Positions 47,785 to 58,699 of a stretch of DNA of 64,000 nt are shown one piece after another; positions within the stretch are counted from its first letter, which is position 1; the number at the start of each line of letters is the position of its first letter. Source of the DNA: Diphasiastrum complanatum (lineage: Eukaryota > Streptophyta > Lycopodiopsida > Lycopodiales > Lycopodiaceae); contig CM055101.1 of assembly GCA_029204225.1 (NCBI GenBank), positions 5,273,246 to 5,337,245 of the forward strand, written 5' to 3'. The notes beneath the pieces were generated by a model. It saw only the letters and a program-made list of their open reading frames with translations, was not told the origin of the DNA and searched no databases. The position numbers and the translations under genes are program-made.

Positions 47785-47900
47785 ATCCAAGGGTTGGCTT
47801 AGTTGGTTAGGTTGGCATCCAAAGTTTCTTTGGTCCCAGTTTCAAGCCCCACTTGGAAACCGCGATGCACTTTTCAACATGAAGGCCAAGATGTGGGGTG
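47785..47900 (+). repeat. tRNA-derived SINE-like unit 1
   Basis: A box TGGCTTAGTTGG (47,795-47,806, perfect to the TRGYNNARNNGG consensus) and B box GTTTCAAGCCC (47,839-47,849), about 33 bp apart as in a tRNA. The 5' tRNA arms are not fully paired. It looks like the RNA polymerase III head of a SINE; the body and tail are not defined. Confidence 0.45.
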
Positions 47901-48119
47901 ATTGCAAGCTCAACCAATGAGATATCAAGCATTTTAAGAATTGATCTCCTAGAGAAAGGAGCATAAAAAGCTACAAAATTTTCTAGGGCGGCTTGCCATG
48001 TAAGAATGAGGCCACAACATAACATGTCATGTATAGAGCATTTAAAATCAAACTTTGTTGAAAGCAAAAGGTAAGATTTAAAGTAATCATGTAAGTAGCT
48101 AGAAAACTAACATTGTCCC

Positions 48120-48300
48120 CCCACAATAGCCAGGTTGATAAGATTGTTAGCTATGATAATGGAAACCCGGGGTCAAATCCTGGCATGCATGTGAATTAGG
48201 AACATTTGGGAGCCCATGAGCTCCAAAACCAACATGACCCATAAAATGTGGATCTACAATGTAAATATTATACACGGCGTAAGCTAAACCATTGCTTAAA
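48120..48300 (+). repeat. tRNA-derived SINE-like unit 2
   Basis: A box TAGCCAGGTTGA (48,127-48,138) and B box GGGTCAAATCC (48,170-48,180). The spacing again fits a tRNA. It lies about 330 bp after unit 1 on the same strand but is not a copy of it. Confidence 0.4.
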
Positions 48301-49025
48301 GAAAACAAATTTTAACCATTTTCAGAAGATAAACAAAATTACAACTTGTTTATAAAAAAATTAGCATGGTCTAGTTGCTAATAAGTTTGTTGATGAATAG
48401 AACCTTATTGGATGTGCCATACAAGCATGAACAACAATCAAACACATTAGGTAGCTTGATTTTCTCATGAACAAATTTCAATCCTAAGATAACATCCAAA
48501 GTAAAGAAAGATCGATGAGCTAATCTACACACCACTCGCACTCCGAATTTTCTCTGATCAACTGCAACTTTGGATGAATCTATTCAATAACTTTTCTATC
48601 ACATAACAATAAAAAACACAAAAAATATGGTGGTAAGCTAGTGCCATGCCACCTTCTAAATGCATTCACAGTACGGTCCACTATGTACTAAAAATCTTGG
48701 GAGCCACTTCCACGATGAAATTTATCAAGTGCAAAGGCAACATCAATGAAAACCAAAGCTTAAGCCACAAATATTAAAAAATAATACGCATATATGAAAA
48801 TCTGATTGATTAAATGGGGTGGGTAGATAGGGTAGTGGCAAGCATATTTATCTTCTTGGTCATCTTAAGTGTCCCACCATTGGAATGGATGTGATAAGAA
48901 TTCATCCCTCTATTGGTTTGCCTCGATGTGACACAATTTCATGAAAAAGAACAAAAACAAAAAGTATGAGAACGAGAAAAAGAAGAAGAACATTGTTTTC
49001 TCCTCAATGTGGTGAAAAAATTTAA
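48301..49025. other. No gene recognised
   Basis: No coding or repeat signal that I can support. Confidence 0.4.
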
Positions 49026-49075
49026 GGGGGGGGGAGGGGGGGGGGGGGGGGGGGGGCGGGGGGGGGGGGGGGGGG
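49026..49075. repeat. 50-bp poly-G tract with two interruptions
   Basis: G8-A-G21-C-G18-like run (one A at about 49,035, one C at 49,057). It could form stacked G-quadruplexes, or it may be a sequencing or polishing artefact. Confidence 0.9.
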
Positions 49076-50442
49076 CTTCTTCACCTATAGTGTGTGCGAT
49101 GATAAAATTAGCAACTATTCATGAAAGAATGGTGGTTGAAAGACCAAAAGGATACAACACAAATATTATGGCCTCAACTTAGGCTAGAGATTCCAAAAGT
49201 AATTTGCATCTTAGGAAATCCCACAGGATATATGTGCTATTACATCAACTTAGGCTAGAGATTCCAAAAATAATTTGAATGTTAGGAAACCCCATAGAAT
49301 ATCACATCAATGTTTGGTCCATCCTGCATAGATAGACTAATGTGCTACTACATCAATTATTAATGTTGAAAAATATCTTCGTAATATTTGTCTACCAATA
49401 ACAAATATGCAAAAAATATTATTAGCCTTGCAAAATTTCAAAATATAAGATAGTAACACTGGATGATGCATGAGGAACTCATGCTTATTCACGTACTAAT
49501 GATGCTTGTCTACACGAGATCAAGAAAAGCATGTAAGTTACATGTGTCATGTTTGGTGCCCTTGTTGCTCAAGCTTCTACAAGCGAATTACAACAACCCT
49601 ATCTCTACTTGGAGTACATGGACATTTTATATGTATCATGTGACAACAAAAATCAATTTTGACCATACTTCCGACAAGTTGTAACTTATAAGTTATGTCT
49701 AAGTGTCAATACTCCAACCTTGTTCGCAAAACAGGCTAGTAAGACTTTCAACAATGCTTGCTAATTATACAACCATAAAACTCCTTGACAACTGCAACAA
49801 TGAGATCATGGTAGTCGAGCATTCGATCATGGTAGTTTGCTTTCTAGAGCTCACATTTTGATCCTTGAAATAGCTTATTATCACCTATCAAAGGTAGAAC
49901 GTTGAGGAAGAGAAATAGGTCCTCCCCTACCTCCATCTTTATCTAGGAGTCTCCTCACCCTCTTCTTTCCACAATAGAGGCGGTCAAAATGCTTTATCTA
50001 TTTCCAATGGCATCATACTTAATGAGTTCAATTAATCTACCAATTTTATGAAATACTCAATTACATGATTCTTCTAAAATTCATAAGGGAAAAAAGGACA
50101 ACTATTCTAGATTATATTGGAAATCTAGAAATACTTTGAGTGGGCTTTCAAAAGACATAAAATTTATACTTTTTGTGACATAAATCCATTCAATTGATAA
50201 GCTAGTAATGTCATTATGTAAAGCTTAGAACAAGATAAACATGCAATCAAAAAAGCCAATCAAATTAACTAGGATAGACATAGTGCCAATTAAAAAATAA
50301 AGGGAAAACAATATTAGCGTTTTGGACTGTTAGTGATCCTTGTTTTCTTGAAAACGACATCTATTGTAGCATGTGGAATTGCATCTATGGTAAATACTCT
50401 TCTATTGGAGAAAGTTGCTTTTGTGTTATTACATGGTTTAGG
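49076..50442. other. No gene recognised
   Basis: AT-rich. A short near-duplicate CATCAACTTAGGCTAGAGATTCC occurs near 49,170 and 49,245. No domains. Confidence 0.4.
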
Positions 50443-50788
50443 AATGGATAAATATATTCTTGGTTTGTTAACACTTGCTTAGTTCGATGTTTTGGTGAAT
50501 GCTAGGGATATCATGTCCATAATAGTACACTTTGTTACGGACATCTTGTTAATAAGGGTGCTCTATTTGTGCATGTGTTGGCCACACTCGCTTCTTATCC
50601 ATGTACAAACATAATAATGGATAAATATATTCTTGGTTTGTTAACACTTGCTTAGTTCGATGTTTTGGTGAATGCTAGGGATATCATGTCCATAATAGTA
50701 CACTTTGTTACGGACATCTTGTTAATAGGGGTGCTCTATTTGTGCATGTGTTGGCCACACTCGCTTCTTATCCATGTACAAACATAAT
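50443..50788. repeat. Tandem duplication, 173-bp period
   Basis: AATGGATAAATATATTCTTGG starts at 50,443 and 50,616 and the unit ends before AATGGCCC at 50,789. Only about one base differs (AATAAGGG versus AATAGGGG), so it is very recent or an assembly duplication. Confidence 0.92.
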
Positions 50789-51215
50789 AATGGCCCTCTT
50801 TATTCACTTTCATTTCATGTTGGCAACTATCACGAGTTGATTGGGACCTACATAGAGGCACACTTCTCTCTACACAATGCCACTGTGGAACATATCACCT
50901 ATATTCTCTAGAAAATTTTACTTTAGGGCATTTTGTTTAGTATAAATAGGGATTGGAGACACATTTTACCAATCTTTTTCTTTGGTACCACAACAATAGG
51001 AGATACCCACTCGCTACTTAGGACAGGATAAATAATTCTAGCTTTGAATATTGATATTGCTTGAGCTCTTGGACAAGGAACTCACTGCTATTAATTGTAG
51101 GGTTTTAGTTAGTGATCGAATGTGATGCCATCTACCATTAGGAGATTGTTATTTACATGTCAAGTACAATCTTTTGAGCTTTCATTGATATCAAAAAATT
51201 TATTGTATTCATAAC

Positions 51216-51230
51216 TTGGTATCATAGCAC
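51216..51230 (+). other. Isolated LTR end with primer-binding site
   Basis: TTGGTATCATAGCAC, one mismatch from the initiator-Met primer site, follows ATTCATAAC, which resembles the TTCGTAAC end of the gypsy LTR at 32,009. It marks the 5' end of a decayed LTR element reading right. No gag was found in 51.3-52.5 kb. Confidence 0.5.
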
Positions 51231-52612
51231 TTTCCTAAGCAGTTGGGAAGATGACAATTTCTTAAGAGACTTTTTCTTTCTTTACTCTCTCTAGATGCTC
51301 TCTCCAAGCTTTTTTTTCTCTCAACATTTTCTCTCTAGACTTCTATCGACCTTTTTTTGTCTTCGCAAAAGATCAAAATCAAGTAACGTCAATTGCATCG
51401 CTTTCATGGCCTAGCATCCCAAGCGTTGCAAATTTCTTTGTTGTCCCTAGTAGCTAGAACTCTAGAAAACCTAAGTTTTAACTTTTGGAAAAGGTAATCT
51501 CTTTGCTATATTTTGGGACAAAAAATAGAAATATATAAAATTTTTGGGAGCGTGTGATTTATCTACACCTACAAAAGCAAACAACACATTGATCACAGTT
51601 CTCTTTTGAAAGTTATAGCAAAATCAAAATTTTGATCAAAGGAGATAATTTCACATTTTAGGGATAGCACCATTTTGTTCAACATTTGATTGGATATACA
51701 TGTTCCATGTTGGCCTAAAAATTCATTTTCTATCCTTTTTTACTAGCTAGATGTGGAGTTATTGCAGAGTCAAACTTTGATCAAAATGAAATGTTATGTT
51801 TTCTGTTTTGTGATATTCTGATTTTTATTCTTTATAGATCTTCATATTCCATAATTTTAAAATGAGCTCATTGCAATTTCAAGCTTATCAACCAAAGTTT
51901 CCTATTACAAATCTTTAACGCCAAAGTTTGGTACAAAATGGGAGGAGGTTTTGTTTTGACATTTGTTGACCAAAAGTGCAACAAACCTTATAGATCACCA
52001 TTGGATATCATGATAGTTCTAACTAGGTCTCTTCTCTATCATACCTTTTCGGCTCATTTGTATTCTTTTGTCTCGAGGGATCTACTCACATGATGATTAC
52101 ATATATAAAGATGACCTATTTGCTTCAACCACGACTATCCTTTCAAATCTCAAAGATGAAAGCACAGGTGTCGCTTATATGGGGTCTTTCCCCAAAGTCA
52201 TTTGTTGCAGTTACTTCTTGCCACTTTTCATTTTTGTGGATCGCTTGGACTATCGTTAGATGTCGATTCCATGGGTCTTGCATGCTATCTAGTGTACTCC
52301 TCAAGTGGCAGGCTTGGTCTATCAAATTTTGGCTTTGGGTATGCTTGATATGGTAAGTTTTGGTATCTCTTATTCAATAAAGTGTGCTCTTTGTTATGCG
52401 TGTACCAATAAGACTTTTTCAGTACCCTAATTATAGGGGTGCTACATATTTGATTTGAATCCCCATACTTGTGAAGATCCATTGCGTGAGCATCTGGAAC
52501 CTAGCTCACATGCCATTTCCTGCACTCTACTAGTGCAAACACAAGAAAACCTATACAATTAAGAACTATTCACTCCATATTTAAAACACAAGCTAATTCG
52601 GATTTCTCTTAC
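51231..52612. other. Decayed retroelement leader or COA6 gene intron; no exon found
   Basis: No recognisable protein. On the minus strand this should contain or precede the third exon of the COA6-like gene, but no KHFDRQ-like exon was found. Confidence 0.3.
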
Positions 52613-53064
52613 CCATGTTGGACGGCATTTCTTCTCGTACTCAATGCGAGAAGATTTGCATTCCTTTGGATAGAGTAGCCCAACAGAGGCAACTTCCGTG
52701 GGTGTGCTTTTGGTCTTCTCGATGCACTCGTAGAACTGGTCACGCACCTGCCATCCACATCCCAAACCATGCATATGATGCCAAAATTCACGATTTCAAT
52801 ATACATGACTAAATGCTAGTGGTGGTTCAACAAAAAATAAATTTGGCCGATTCGGACACACACACACACATTTGGTAATGTTTTATTTTCTCCAAGTTAG
52901 GGTTTTTTATAATCTGAATAGACTAGATGGAAAAAAAAGACTAAGGATCGTAAAAAAGCACCAAATGAATGATGTATATCACATACTTTGTAACAAGCTG
53001 AACGGCCGGCCGCTAGCACATCAGTCTCCACCTGCCCCTCTACCTGCTGCAACTGATCTGCCAT
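52613..53064 (-). CDS. COA6: COA6-like cytochrome c oxidase assembly factor, exons 1-2
   Basis: Minus strand. Exon 1 at 53,064-52,987 encodes MADQLQQVEG... to GRSACYK with donor AAA|GTATGT. Exon 2 at 52,747-52,613 starts after GGCAG with VRDQFYECIEKTKSTPTEVA and ends CRPTW before GTAAGA. Both introns are phase 0. The joined piece has the twin CX9C-type cysteines of COA6 (ACYKVRDQFYEC and KECKSSRIEYEKKC). The plant form has the insert PTEVASVGLLYP. COA6 acts in the mitochondrial intermembrane space and helps load copper into the COX2 subunit. The expected last exon (KHFDR...-like, basic) was not found to the left within the window, so the gene is either split by a long, transposon-filled intron or truncated. 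The 71 codons seen are intact. Confidence 0.8.
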
Positions 53065-53550
53065 GTCCTCTTCTTATGCTGCTGCTGCCGCAGAAGCCTT
53101 AATTTAACAGGCTGGTAACCCTCATCACCTAAAACCTTAACAGATAGCAATGTCACTAACACAGAATTGAAGAATAATTTCTATAGTAATCAAAGCTATT
53201 GCAGGAAAAGATGATAAAAATTGGATCGACCAAGCGTATTGAGATCAAAGACATGAATGAATGCTTCCATCCACCAGCAGTCTGTATAAAAAAAATAATA
53301 TCTCAGGAAAACCAGAAACCCTAATGCGATGGCCCCCCCTTACTGATAGTAACGAGACCTTGTCGACTTTTTGGTTCATCATGACGTGGCAAAATTTGAA
53401 TGATGTCTGAAGCATCCAACGGTGGCAGGTTGAATTTGGTAGCGGAGCCACGTGCCTCAAATGAATAGGGGAGTGAGGGCCACATAATTCTCTATAAAAT
53501 AGAAAGCTAGAGACATTTGAACATTTGAACCTGGGCCACAGCCTCGCTGA
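53065..53550. other. COA6-like gene 5' flank
   Basis: Non-coding upstream sequence of the minus-strand gene. No clear TATA box was found. The palindromic repeat begins about 490 bp upstream of the ATG. Confidence 0.4.
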
Positions 53551-53605
53551 GGGTGCATGCGAAGTGAGAGAGTTGTACTACAACTCTCTCACTTCGCATG
53601 CACCC
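53551..53605. repeat. Perfect 27-bp palindrome with 1-nt centre
   Basis: The left arm begins GGGTGCATGCGAAGTGAG at 53,551 and ends at 53,577. One C (53,578) separates it from its exact reverse complement at 53,579-53,605. A diverged copy is centred at 54,881. This is either a foldback element or two abutting terminal inverted repeats. Confidence 0.95.
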
Positions 53606-54389
53606 ACTGCCCTGTCTTTGCAGATGGACCCTTGGATGGGCATTAGATGTATGTGCAAAGTCTGGTGAAAGGCTAGGCCACCCAGCTGTTGTAAAGTTAC
53701 CTTTATAAGCTTACTTCTGGCGTCACCAGTGCCAACATTGTCCCCGGTGTCAGCAGCACCCCTGCCGCTCCCGGCGCCGGTGCCGTTCCCAGCGCCACTG
53801 TGACCAGAATCCAGGTGACGCCAAGTTCCTATGGCTGAAAATCTTTGATCGGTTCTAGCGAAGTCCAGAGAGCTCAGATCGATGTGCAATCACCTCACAC
53901 GATCTAGGCATCATTAAAGGAAGCTTGGGGAACAATACATTCTAGAGAGAGAAATTTCTAGAGAAAGAAAACATGCTTTACCAGCCTGGGTAGAGTACTT
54001 GGTATGAGGAGAGGTGGAAAGTTGTCATGGCGCCCGCCTGCCTTGGCATGCCAGCGCCCCGGAGACTAGGGTTGGTCACACACTTGAAATGTAATCTTCT
54101 CAGATTTATCAATTAAGTGGGATTTTTTTCAAACTGACTCTGATTACCTTCTGGGTTTCAATGTTCGGTAAAAGCGCCAGTTGTAAGGCCGCTTCAAACT
54201 TTTTAATCTGGCACATAGCGAGGGTTGTATCCCGGAACGCCAACAGTATGCCATCGGGACCATTCGGTCTGTGGCGCCAGTGGTATCCTGTCGGGACCAT
54301 TTGGTCCAGGAATTGGTTGTTTCCATATCTGTCGCGGCTTGTGGTTCTGAGTGTTTCTTTGCATGAACGTGAATGGGTTAAGCTCTTGG
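53606..54389. other. GC-rich, no confident gene
   Basis: A minus-strand frame (53,578-53,889) has a Gly-rich GAGNGTGAGSGRGAADTG run, but it reads into the palindrome and has no domain. A CGGGACCATT(C/T)GGTC string is duplicated near 54,257 and 54,294. Confidence 0.35.
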
Positions 54390-54760
54390 GGAACGGGCTC
54401 TAACCTGTCGACTGAGTTGGATGGCTTGCTTGGGTGGAAGTTACCTGTTTATGGCTGTCCAGTCTGGCATGGCGCCAGGTTGGCTTCCAGCGCTCGTGAC
54501 GAAGCTTTCAGTTGGTTAAGTCTGATGTAAGTCAGACCGCTTGCTTGGAATGGATGTTACTCGTTTGTAACAAACCTTCGAGTTGGTTAAGTTTGATGTA
54601 TGTCGGGCGACTTGCTTGGAGGGAAGTCACCCTCATCGAGACCCCCGACCTGGCATGGCGCCAGGTTGGATCTCTATGTTGGTTTCGGAACTTCAAGTTG
54701 GTTAAGTTTAATCGCTGTTGGCGAGTTGGCTGCTTGTATGTCAAGTCGGTTTGGACGGCA
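54390..54760 (+). repeat. Degenerate repeat array (AGTTGGTTAAGTxTGATGTA units)
   Basis: Imperfect units with AGTTGGTTAAGT occur near 54,512, 54,582 and 54,693, with a weaker one near 54,405. Two TGGCATGGCGCCAGGTTGG blocks lie near 54,465 and 54,650, each with the palindrome TGGCGCCA. The unit spacing is irregular. No coding function assigned. Confidence 0.65.
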
Positions 54761-54854
54761 AGAGTTGAAGGTTGGGAAGCTAAGTCGTGGTTCCCGGCTC
54801 CCTTTGGGATACATGCGCTACACCAGCACGTCCTCAAGCCAGACATGAAGCATC

Positions 54855-54964
54855 TCTGCATGTGAAGTGAGAGAGTGGTACTACAACTCTTTTACTTCTC
54901 ATGGACCCACTGCCCCTCCCTCTGCACATGGACCCTTTGATGGGCACCTGGCATTAGATGTCTG
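54855..54964. repeat. Second copy of the palindrome repeat, left part
   Basis: A mutated copy of the 53,551-53,655 segment: the palindrome centred at 54,881 now has several mismatches, followed by the same CCCACTGCCC... GATGGGCA... CATTAGATGT sequence. It is interrupted at 54,965 by the solo LTR and resumes at 56,024. Confidence 0.85.
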
Positions 54965-56023
54965 TGTTGGATTTACTCCTTCTTCTCTCCTAAATCCCAA
55001 TTTTAATCTGCCTCCATTAATGTTGTACATTTTCTAACGTTGTCGTGCAGTCTGCATTTTTTACACTTGAATTCGCGCAAACGAATAAATGGCGAACAAG
55101 TCGCGATTGTGCAAGAGGCGGAAAGGGACACTACCTTACCAAATGGCAAAGTGCCCTAAGAATTAAGGCACTCTGTAAATTTTACCTTAAGGCCATCCGT
55201 AAGAGTGACGCACTATTACATCATCATAAACGTTCATCTGACGTCACACCCTTTCACGCTCGCCCTATGCAGTTGCGCTAACAGATTGAACAACGATGGC
55301 AGCCGCCCACGATCTACCACAGACATCACATACACTCTGTACTTTCACATCTGCACACCTGTAGTAATATGTATATATACTGGATACTTTTCATGTGTTC
55401 AGTGATGGACGACGTCAAACGCTGAAGTAATGTTATTTTGATCAAGGAGGTTTCATTCCTCATTACAGATAGGAATAAGCTTTGTAGAGCACGCGGTTTC
55501 GCCCGCTATTGTCTTGTGCTCTATCGCAGTATTGACTTGTATATTTTCATATACTTAATCTGATAATAGCTCATTTGTTCTGCGTTCAGATCTGTGTCAA
55601 TGTTGCTATGCTTATCTTTCATTCTGTCTGATCTTTCCAGTTGTTCTTTCTGGTTTTAGATGATTAATTTTATTCTTGTCTTTCACGAACAATTCGCGAC
55701 TAACAACCAGTAGAGCATAGCCTAGTTATCCGCGAATCATTCGCGATAGATACTTTGTGTTGCTATTCGCGACAAATTATTCATCTAATGCTTTATCCAT
55801 TCTAAAGGTTTGGCTACGTAATCTAGAATGACTGTGATTTCTATCACTAAAGTTTCTGTTCATTTTGATAGGCGTAGTCATGCTTAGGGAGAGAGTTACT
55901 TGAATCCATTTCCGCTGCGCACGAACATTATTCGTTCGAGCTTCGTCTCTTGTTCGAGATTCGTTTCTCGTTTGCCGATTGTTCGTCACTCATTCGTCAT
56001 TCGTCCCCCCTCTCTCTCCAACA
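54965..56023. mobile_element. Solo LTR with target duplication
   Basis: 1,059 bp starting TGTTGGATTTAC and ending CTCTCCAACA, so the ends are the inverted repeat TGTTGGA/TCCAACA. The flanks are GTCTG and GTCTA, a 5-bp duplication with one mismatch. It contains TATATATA near 55,371 and several ATTCGCGA motifs. The uninterrupted repeat at 53,640-53,690 (ATTAGATGTATGTGCAAAGTC) shows the empty site. No internal coding, as expected after LTR-LTR recombination. Orientation is not certain. Confidence 0.8.
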
Positions 56024-56629
56024 GTCTATGCGAAGTCTGGTGAAAGGCTAGGCCACCCGACACATCCTCAAGCCACACATGAAGGATCTCTGCAGCTTAG
56101 AAGCCCTTCTCACCCTCCATGCTATACTCTTCTTACAAGTTACGCTTTGACCCACTTAAATGCATGGCCATATTTCTATGGACAGGGCTGTGCCTTCGGG
56201 ATATCACCCAGGAAGCTAACAAGGACATCGGATTCCATGGAGTCCATAGGAGATGGGACAAACTAGTGTTATATTTTGATAGTCGTCATGCCCTTCGAAG
56301 GTCAATTTAAACCTATATGACACCTACTCGACTCCCACTTATATCCATTGTAACTTTAAATGAAAAGTCACAATCAACCGATATCGGAGCTTTAACCAAG
56401 TCTTATTTCAATTGAATATAGTCTTGTCAATTCATACAACCTTTATTTAATTAGCAAATATATAAGTGGTATTGATATTATCAAAAACTTTAAAATGAAA
56501 CAATTAGAAACTTAGATGCAAATCTCAATAATCCTTTAAATTTCGCAGATTTCTAGACTTTAAATTTTTCAATTTTGTGTTGTTCCACCTTAATTAAGCC
56601 CTTAATGTCATCTTTGTCATTATATATAT
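56024..56629. other. Repeat remainder, then no recognised gene
   Basis: 56,024-56,060 completes the palindrome-associated repeat (GAAGTCTGGTGAAAGGCTAG). A 63-codon frame at 56,119-56,310 (LRFDPLKCMAIFLWTGLCL) is unrecognised and short. The rest is AT-rich. Confidence 0.4.
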
Positions 56630-58697
56630 TGTGAAAATTGTCAACTAGTTAAGTTGATTTTATTTGAAAATTTGGAGGCCTAAGTTAGATTTAAACTTAG
56701 ACATATTTCTTTTATGTTAATAAGTCCTAAAAATAATGATTTTACTATTAAACTAGCATGCTCGATGTGAGATTTCTACATTGTTGATGTTGTGTGATCT
56801 ACACCCAATCTAGCTAAAGATATAGATCTATTTTTGTCATATTTAGATCTAAATTTTCATATGGTATCAAAGCAAGTTGCAAGCTAAAATTGGAGTTTGG
56901 GCCAAATCTAGTGAAGGATTTGAGGGCGCCACTAATTCTAGTGAGAAATAAAGTGGAGTGTCGATCAAATCTTGCAATTGCATGTGTAGAAATTTGATCT
57001 ATGAGATCTTAAGCATGTTTTAGGTCCAATTGGTCAAAAATAGCTGATTTTAACTTCTAGTGATTGGATCATTAGTACAAAAGTCAAATGTGGTGGATCA
57101 AAGTCCATAATCTAGATCAAGATTGCTAGTTCTTCATATAGATTTTGATTCTTTCAATAGTATAAATGTTTGTGAATTCTTAAAATTTGAATAGTATCTC
57201 TAGTGTGATATTTTCCAAACCTTTTGAAAAGTCTTTCCAAGATCTTTTAGATTCAAGATTCATTCTATTGTTGTGTGATCGATCAAGTTTTATCTGAATC
57301 TATGTTCTTGTAGAGAGACATCTGTATAGTTCCAAATCTTTCTAATTTCATCTTGATTTCATTTGTTGAACATTCAAGGGAGTGTTAAATGCATTGAAAC
57401 AAGTTGAAAAAAGTTGATCAATCATCGCAACATGGAAAGAAATTGAAATTCCATGTTGGAGAGCAATGATAGGCTTAGCTCAAGCAATTACTCAACTTGG
57501 AAGGTGAGAATGGAGTCTCTACTTGAGATGAATGAGTTGATGAACAGTTGTAGGTGTGGAGGAGAGACCTTTCACACCTCAAGAACAATTGAGGTATGAT
57601 TGGAGGGCAAATAAAGCTCTTCATGTGATCAAGATGAATGTGACAAATGAACTTCTCAAGAAAGTTGGAAATGCACTTCATCAAGAGATGCTTGGGAAAC
57701 CTTGAAGAAGGTTTATGAATCCAAATCTACATCTAGGGTTCTAACCTCAAGGAGGCAAATCTTTCAAAGTCTTCAAAAAAAGAGAGGAAAGTGCTCATGC
57801 TTTTGTTTTAACAATTAAATCTTGAATAACGAATTAACATGTATTGGTGAAAGCATGCAAAGCTTTGTCATTCAAAAGACATTTCCAAATATGGAGGACT
57901 TGCAAGAGGTCTTGGTGGCTAAAGAGTTTAGGCTACAAGCAAGAGGAGGATCTCAAGTTGGAGAGGAGGAAGCTATGTTCTCAAGGGGCAAGAGGGCAAA
58001 AACAAAAATAAGTGGTCCAAAAAACAAGATCAAGGTGAGTCATCTTCTTTTGTTGGTAAAAAGAAAGATAGATCAAAGCTTAAGTGTTTCTATTGTGGAA
58101 TCAGAGGACACTTGGCTAGTGATTGTTTTAAAAAAAAAAACAAGGAGAAAAGCAAGACAATCTAACTCTAGATGATGGTGATGGTGATGATAAACAAAAT
58201 GTAAATGATTCTTTTGAATGTCTTCATGCTTGTTGACTAATGGAAGAGATAGTAATTCATGGTGGATTGATAGTGGAGCAAGCTCTCATATGAGAGTTCA
58301 CAATGAATATTTTTTTTCTTTGATGACTTATGAAGGCGAGGAGAAAGTCATCTACACTGCTAATGATGGTGAGTGTGCAATCAAAGGCATAAGCACAATT
58401 CCTATATCTCTCTCTACAAATAGAATGTTTTGTTCATACATCTATAACTAAATATCTTCTTAGTGTGAGTCAAATGCTTGACAAAGGTCTAGAAGCAAAG
58501 TTTGTTGGAGATGCTTGCTTGATAAAAAAGAAATGAGTCATTATTGCAAAAGAGAAATGGCAATGTAGATTGCTTGAACTTGATGCTTGTGTTGTTGCTA
58601 ACCAAATTGGATGCATGGCAAGGGAGCAATTGACAAGGCAAGATGTATGGCATAAGAGGTTGGGACATCTCAACTTCAAGGCATTGGAGGTGATGAT
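56630..58697 (+). mobile_element. Truncated copia element, relative of the intact one
   Basis: A 230-bp LTR (56,630-56,859, TGTGAAAATTGTCAACTAG...TTTTCA) is followed by a near-perfect primer site TGGTATCAAAGC at 56,862-56,873, a leader, gag, and the start of integrase. Homology to the intact family ends abruptly at about 58,697. The LTR is much shorter than 653 bp yet starts the same way, so it either lost its middle or belongs to a sister subfamily. Confidence 0.85.
57432..58697 (+). pseudogene. Copia gag-protease-integrase remnant
   Basis: Frames follow the intact polyprotein. The gag start matches MLESNDRLSSSNYSTWKVRM after one indel. The knuckle CFYCGIRGHLASDC lies near 58,086-58,127, protease SWWIDSGASSHM near 58,258, and VWHKRLGHLNFKALEV at the end (about 58,650-58,690). 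At least six frameshifts or stops. The element stops inside the integrase finger, so core integrase, RT and RNase H are missing. Confidence 0.85.
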
Positions 58698-58699
58698 TA

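Noticed and set aside
53578-53889. Gly-rich 103-codon frame on the minus strand
   Set aside because: It runs into the palindrome, has no recognised domain, and composition alone explains the open frame.
54532-54865. Opposing ~110-codon frames on both strands
   Set aside because: They coincide with the degenerate repeat array; repeated units, not coding constraint, keep them open.
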